Shown here: positions 61,976-64,000 of the stretch, piece after piece
Layout of the letters: each line of letters starts with the position of its first letter
How positions within the stretch are numbered: the stretch's first letter is position 1
NCBI GenBank assembly: GCA_934725985.1
Contig: CAKVCX010000002.1
Coordinates: 535,907 to 599,906 of the forward strand
Source: an uncultured Bacilli bacterium
Lineage (GTDB): Bacteria; Bacillota_I; Bacilli_A; RFN20; CAG-826
Length of the DNA stretch: 64,000 bases
Direction of reading: 5' to 3'
Program-made: the position numbers and the translations under genes
Notes under the pieces: generated by a model
The model's input: only the letters and a program-made list of their open reading frames with translations
Told to the model about the DNA's origin: nothing
The model's database searches: none

Positions 61976-63988
61976 TTAAGCTCTTCTTTTTCTATAGATT
62001 GCAAATCCAGCAACTGAAGCAATTAAGATTAAGGACATGCAAACGATAACAATCATGGAATTATTATTTGAAGAAGATGAGATTGAGAATAGTCCAGTGC
62101 CTGTATCTGCAACAGCAGCCCAAGCATCGAATCTAGCTTTCATGTCTTTATAACCATCTAAAGTATCAAACATCTTCTTTTGGCTTTCACTTAATTTTCC
62201 ATAAGCTTCTTTGGCGGATAGATACCAACCTTCAGAAGAACACTTTCCAGTACCGGAATCTGTAGTTTCAATCTCTGGATGCATGAAGTCATTAACAAAA
62301 GCATCAACGACATCGACATCAGCGGATTCGACTTTGCTCATATCAGGAAGCATCGATAATTGAGGATTATTATACCAGCTAAGAGGTAATGTAAATTTAA
62401 TGGTCGCAATGTTCCCAGCCTTGGCAACAAAAGAATTCCAGCTAGTAGAAATGGCTTTAGCTACATTAGCTTTAACGTATAGAGGAATTGTTGCTCCATT
62501 AGTCAAAGTCATGGTCAAAGTAATGTTAGAAGCAGCAAACTTGCTGGCGGTTTTCAATTTTCCCGTAGCGACAAAGATAATAGAGTCTAATCCTTTTAAA
62601 TCAGTGGCAGATGTCTTTTCCAAAACAGTTGGAGTCGGAATATTTCCATCGCCCAAAACTTCAAAAGCGTTAATAGATGTTATTTCTGCTAGACCATAAT
62701 AATCAGTCAATTTCCCACTTACTTTTACAATTTTTCCTAAAGAAATCGACTTAACTTGAGTGGTGTTTAATCCATATAGGAGAATAGCGGCAGTTTCATC
62801 TTGAATAGTGACTATGTTTTGAGCCGTATCAATAGAAGTAACTACGCCTTTTACAGTAACTGATTGAGATGTTGCTCTAGCAGCCTTAATGGTCATGCAA
62901 TTTGTGGTAATTGAAATAGTAGCAAATTTTGTGGTATCAGAAACGGAAGTTGCCTTAATAACGGCGCTACCTTCGGCTAAAGCCTTAACATTGCCTTCCT
63001 CATCAACTGTGCAAATAGTTTCATTTTCTGTAGACCAACTAACGTTTTGATTGGCATTTGAAGGTTCAACGGAAGAGGAAAGTTTTAACGTATCTCCAAT
63101 TGTCATTGTAGCGGAACTACCATTTAAGATAGTGACACTAGTAATAGCCACCTTAGGCATAACGGTAACTTCAAAAGAAGCGCTAGCGATTTCAGCTCCA
63201 TCACGAGTTGCTTTAGCAGTAACGGTGACAGTTGTATTTTCACTTACTTTGCTAGCTACATAATAACCGGTATTTTCATCAACAAGTAAGACATCATCAT
63301 TAGAAGAAGACCATGTAATTGTATCGGTATCTAAAATTGCGGTTTTCTTAATAGCGAATGTTCCATCAGATTCTTCGTCGACTGTAGAAAGATTAGAGTC
63401 ATCGAATTGAATGGATGGCTCTTCGTTCACCGCAAGTTTATATAAGGTTAAAGGGCCTCCAGTAGAGTCAGCATAGCAAGCAAAACCATACGTACCATTA
63501 TTCCTAAGCATTTTATTAACTTTTTTTGATTCATTGAGAACATTAACAAATTCGAATGTCTTATCAGATTGAATTGTTGAAGTCCATAAAATGTCGCCAG
63601 CTGATTTAGACGAGTCTAATAAAGCGGCTTTATTTTTGTTTCCTGTCCCAGCCGCGTATTGTTTTACACTAGAGTTATAAATGATCCAGTTTGAATCGGA
63701 AGGAGCGATGTGCCAGACAATAGATTCGTCAGGGTTACTTATACAATCATCAGCAATAGTAATTTCCGAATAGGAAAGCCTACCTGACGAAACTAGCGCT
63801 TTCATTGCATATTTATCATAGGTAATAAGATAATCGCCTTCCACCAACTCGCTGCTGTGCTTTCTAAAATTTCCAGTCACATTAGCAGCGTTCGTCTCAA
63901 TTGTTTTTGAAGGGCCGCTAACCGCGGTAACAAAGGTCAATGATAAGCCTAAGGCTAAAGTCGAAATAAGAATTTTATTTATTTTCAC
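61976..63988 (-). CDS. Surface protein with Big2 Ig-like domains, C-terminal anchor
   Basis: 670 residues from a GTG at 63988 with a GGGGGAT site. A signal peptide (1-35) is followed by a beta-rich N-terminal region (about 36-190). Two bacterial Ig-like (Big2) domains lie at about 190-275 and 278-362 (VEPSNANQNVSWSTENETIC). An OB-fold-like domain follows at about 370-440 (VTVKGVVTSIDTAQNIVTIQ), as seen in YhcR/extracellular-nuclease-associated proteins, and then an unassigned helical part. At the end are a Ser/Asn spacer, a membrane helix (about 645-664) and YRKRRA. No LPxTG is seen, so it is held by the helix rather than a sortase. Confidence 0.8.
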   Translation of the reverse strand: MKINKILISTLALGLSLTFVTAVSGPSKTIETNAANVTGNFRKHSSELVEGDYLITYDKYAMKALVSSGRLSYSEITIADDCISNPDESIVWHIAPSDSNWIIYNSSVKQYAAGTGNKNKAALLDSSKSAGDILWTSTIQSDKTFEFVNVLNESKKVNKMLRNNGTYGFACYADSTGGPLTLYKLAVNEEPSIQFDDSNLSTVDEESDGTFAIKKTAILDTDTITWSSSNDDVLLVDENTGYYVASKVSENTTVTVTAKATRDGAEIASASFEVTVMPKVAITSVTILNGSSATMTIGDTLKLSSSVEPSNANQNVSWSTENETICTVDEEGNVKALAEGSAVIKATSVSDTTKFATISITTNCMTIKAARATSQSVTVKGVVTSIDTAQNIVTIQDETAAILLYGLNTTQVKSISLGKIVKVSGKLTDYYGLAEITSINAFEVLGDGNIPTPTVLEKTSATDLKGLDSIIFVATGKLKTASKFAASNITLTMTLTNGATIPLYVKANVAKAISTSWNSFVAKAGNIATIKFTLPLSWYNNPQLSMLPDMSKVESADVDVVDAFVNDFMHPEIETTDSGTGKCSSEGWYLSAKEAYGKLSESQKKMFDTLDGYKDMKARFDAWAAVADTGTGLFSISSSSNNNSMIVIVCMSLILIASVAGFAIYRKRRA

Positions 63989-64000
63989 TTTCTATCCCCC

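Noticed and set aside
1..64000. Alternative genetic code (TGA as Trp)
   Set aside because: Conserved proteins use TGG for Trp throughout, and TGA ends at least the GH95 gene at its natural length.

Overview
The window is AT-rich, tightly packed DNA that uses the standard bacterial code: Trp is TGG and TGA acts as a stop. It looks like a chromosome segment from a gut-type low-GC Firmicute (Bacilli or Erysipelotrichia, near the RF39/RFN20/Acholeplasma side). This is an inference. It rests on the Gram-positive c-di-AMP cyclase, BmrR-like MerR regulator, lipobox lipoproteins, strong AGGAGG sites, GDSL, YhhN and ABC-permease-like membrane proteins, and glycosidases for host glycans. No rRNA, CRISPR array or origin was seen. 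Five tRNAs are present: Glu-UUC and Asn-GUU in tandem, Glu-CUC just after gltX, Gly-GCC and Gly-UCC.

Region by region: 1-3.8 kb holds the end of jetB and all of jetC (Wadjet/MksEB-type SMC complex), closed by a strong terminator with no jetD after it. 4.4-8.7 kb is a nested mobile-element graveyard: istB-like and istA-like N-terminal remnants, a mosaic and broken large serine recombinase gene followed by a 120-nt triple-nested palindrome, a decayed IS150-like element, a 167-bp internally deleted relative of it, and an IS481-like tail. 9-11.8 kb carries a GmrSD-like (DUF262) protein, a small 15-residue-repeat protein with a G8 tract in its likely promoter, and a lipoprotein gene broken by a one-base slip at its start. 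12.1-13.7 kb has two tRNAs and a GC-rich intact IS30-type transposase. 13.9-18.9 kb has an acyl carrier protein and a tightly overlapping eight-gene Tad/type II secretion-like operon with a 52-residue pilin-like gene.

19-32.4 kb is housekeeping: guanylate kinase, a repeat-bearing membrane coiled-coil protein, a diacylglycerol-kinase-like lipid kinase, CTP synthase, an SGNH hydrolase, gltX, adenosine deaminase, an RDD-deoD-NERD-membrane-protein operon and a c-di-AMP cyclase. Add, DeoD, Gmk and the later RdgB point to active purine salvage and nucleotide quality control. 32.6-44 kb is a glycan-degradation locus. An AraC regulator has a 21-bp direct repeat in its promoter. It is followed by a secreted DUF4838 protein and a GH63/GH37-like enzyme. 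Convergent to these lies an operon of GH20-like, GH95 and orphan TIM-barrel enzymes. The GH20 plus GH95 pair fits fucosylated host glycans.

44.2-51.2 kb has a TetR-lipoprotein operon, then a second accessory patch bounded by diverged direct repeats. This patch ends at tRNA-Gly-UCC and carries an ISLre2-like fragment, a class II autoinhibited Fic protein, an IS3-type pseudogene, a scrap of the same serine-recombinase 3' end seen at 5 kb, and a BmrR-like MerR regulator with a textbook 19-bp-spacer promoter. 51.2-64 kb returns to core and surface functions: UDP-sugar dehydrogenase, RdgB, YhhN, a PF06541 membrane protein, phosphohexomutase, a 12-helix sugar transporter, a P-loop kinase-like protein, an InlB/BspA-type lipoprotein, a CpXC zinc protein and a large Ig-like surface protein.
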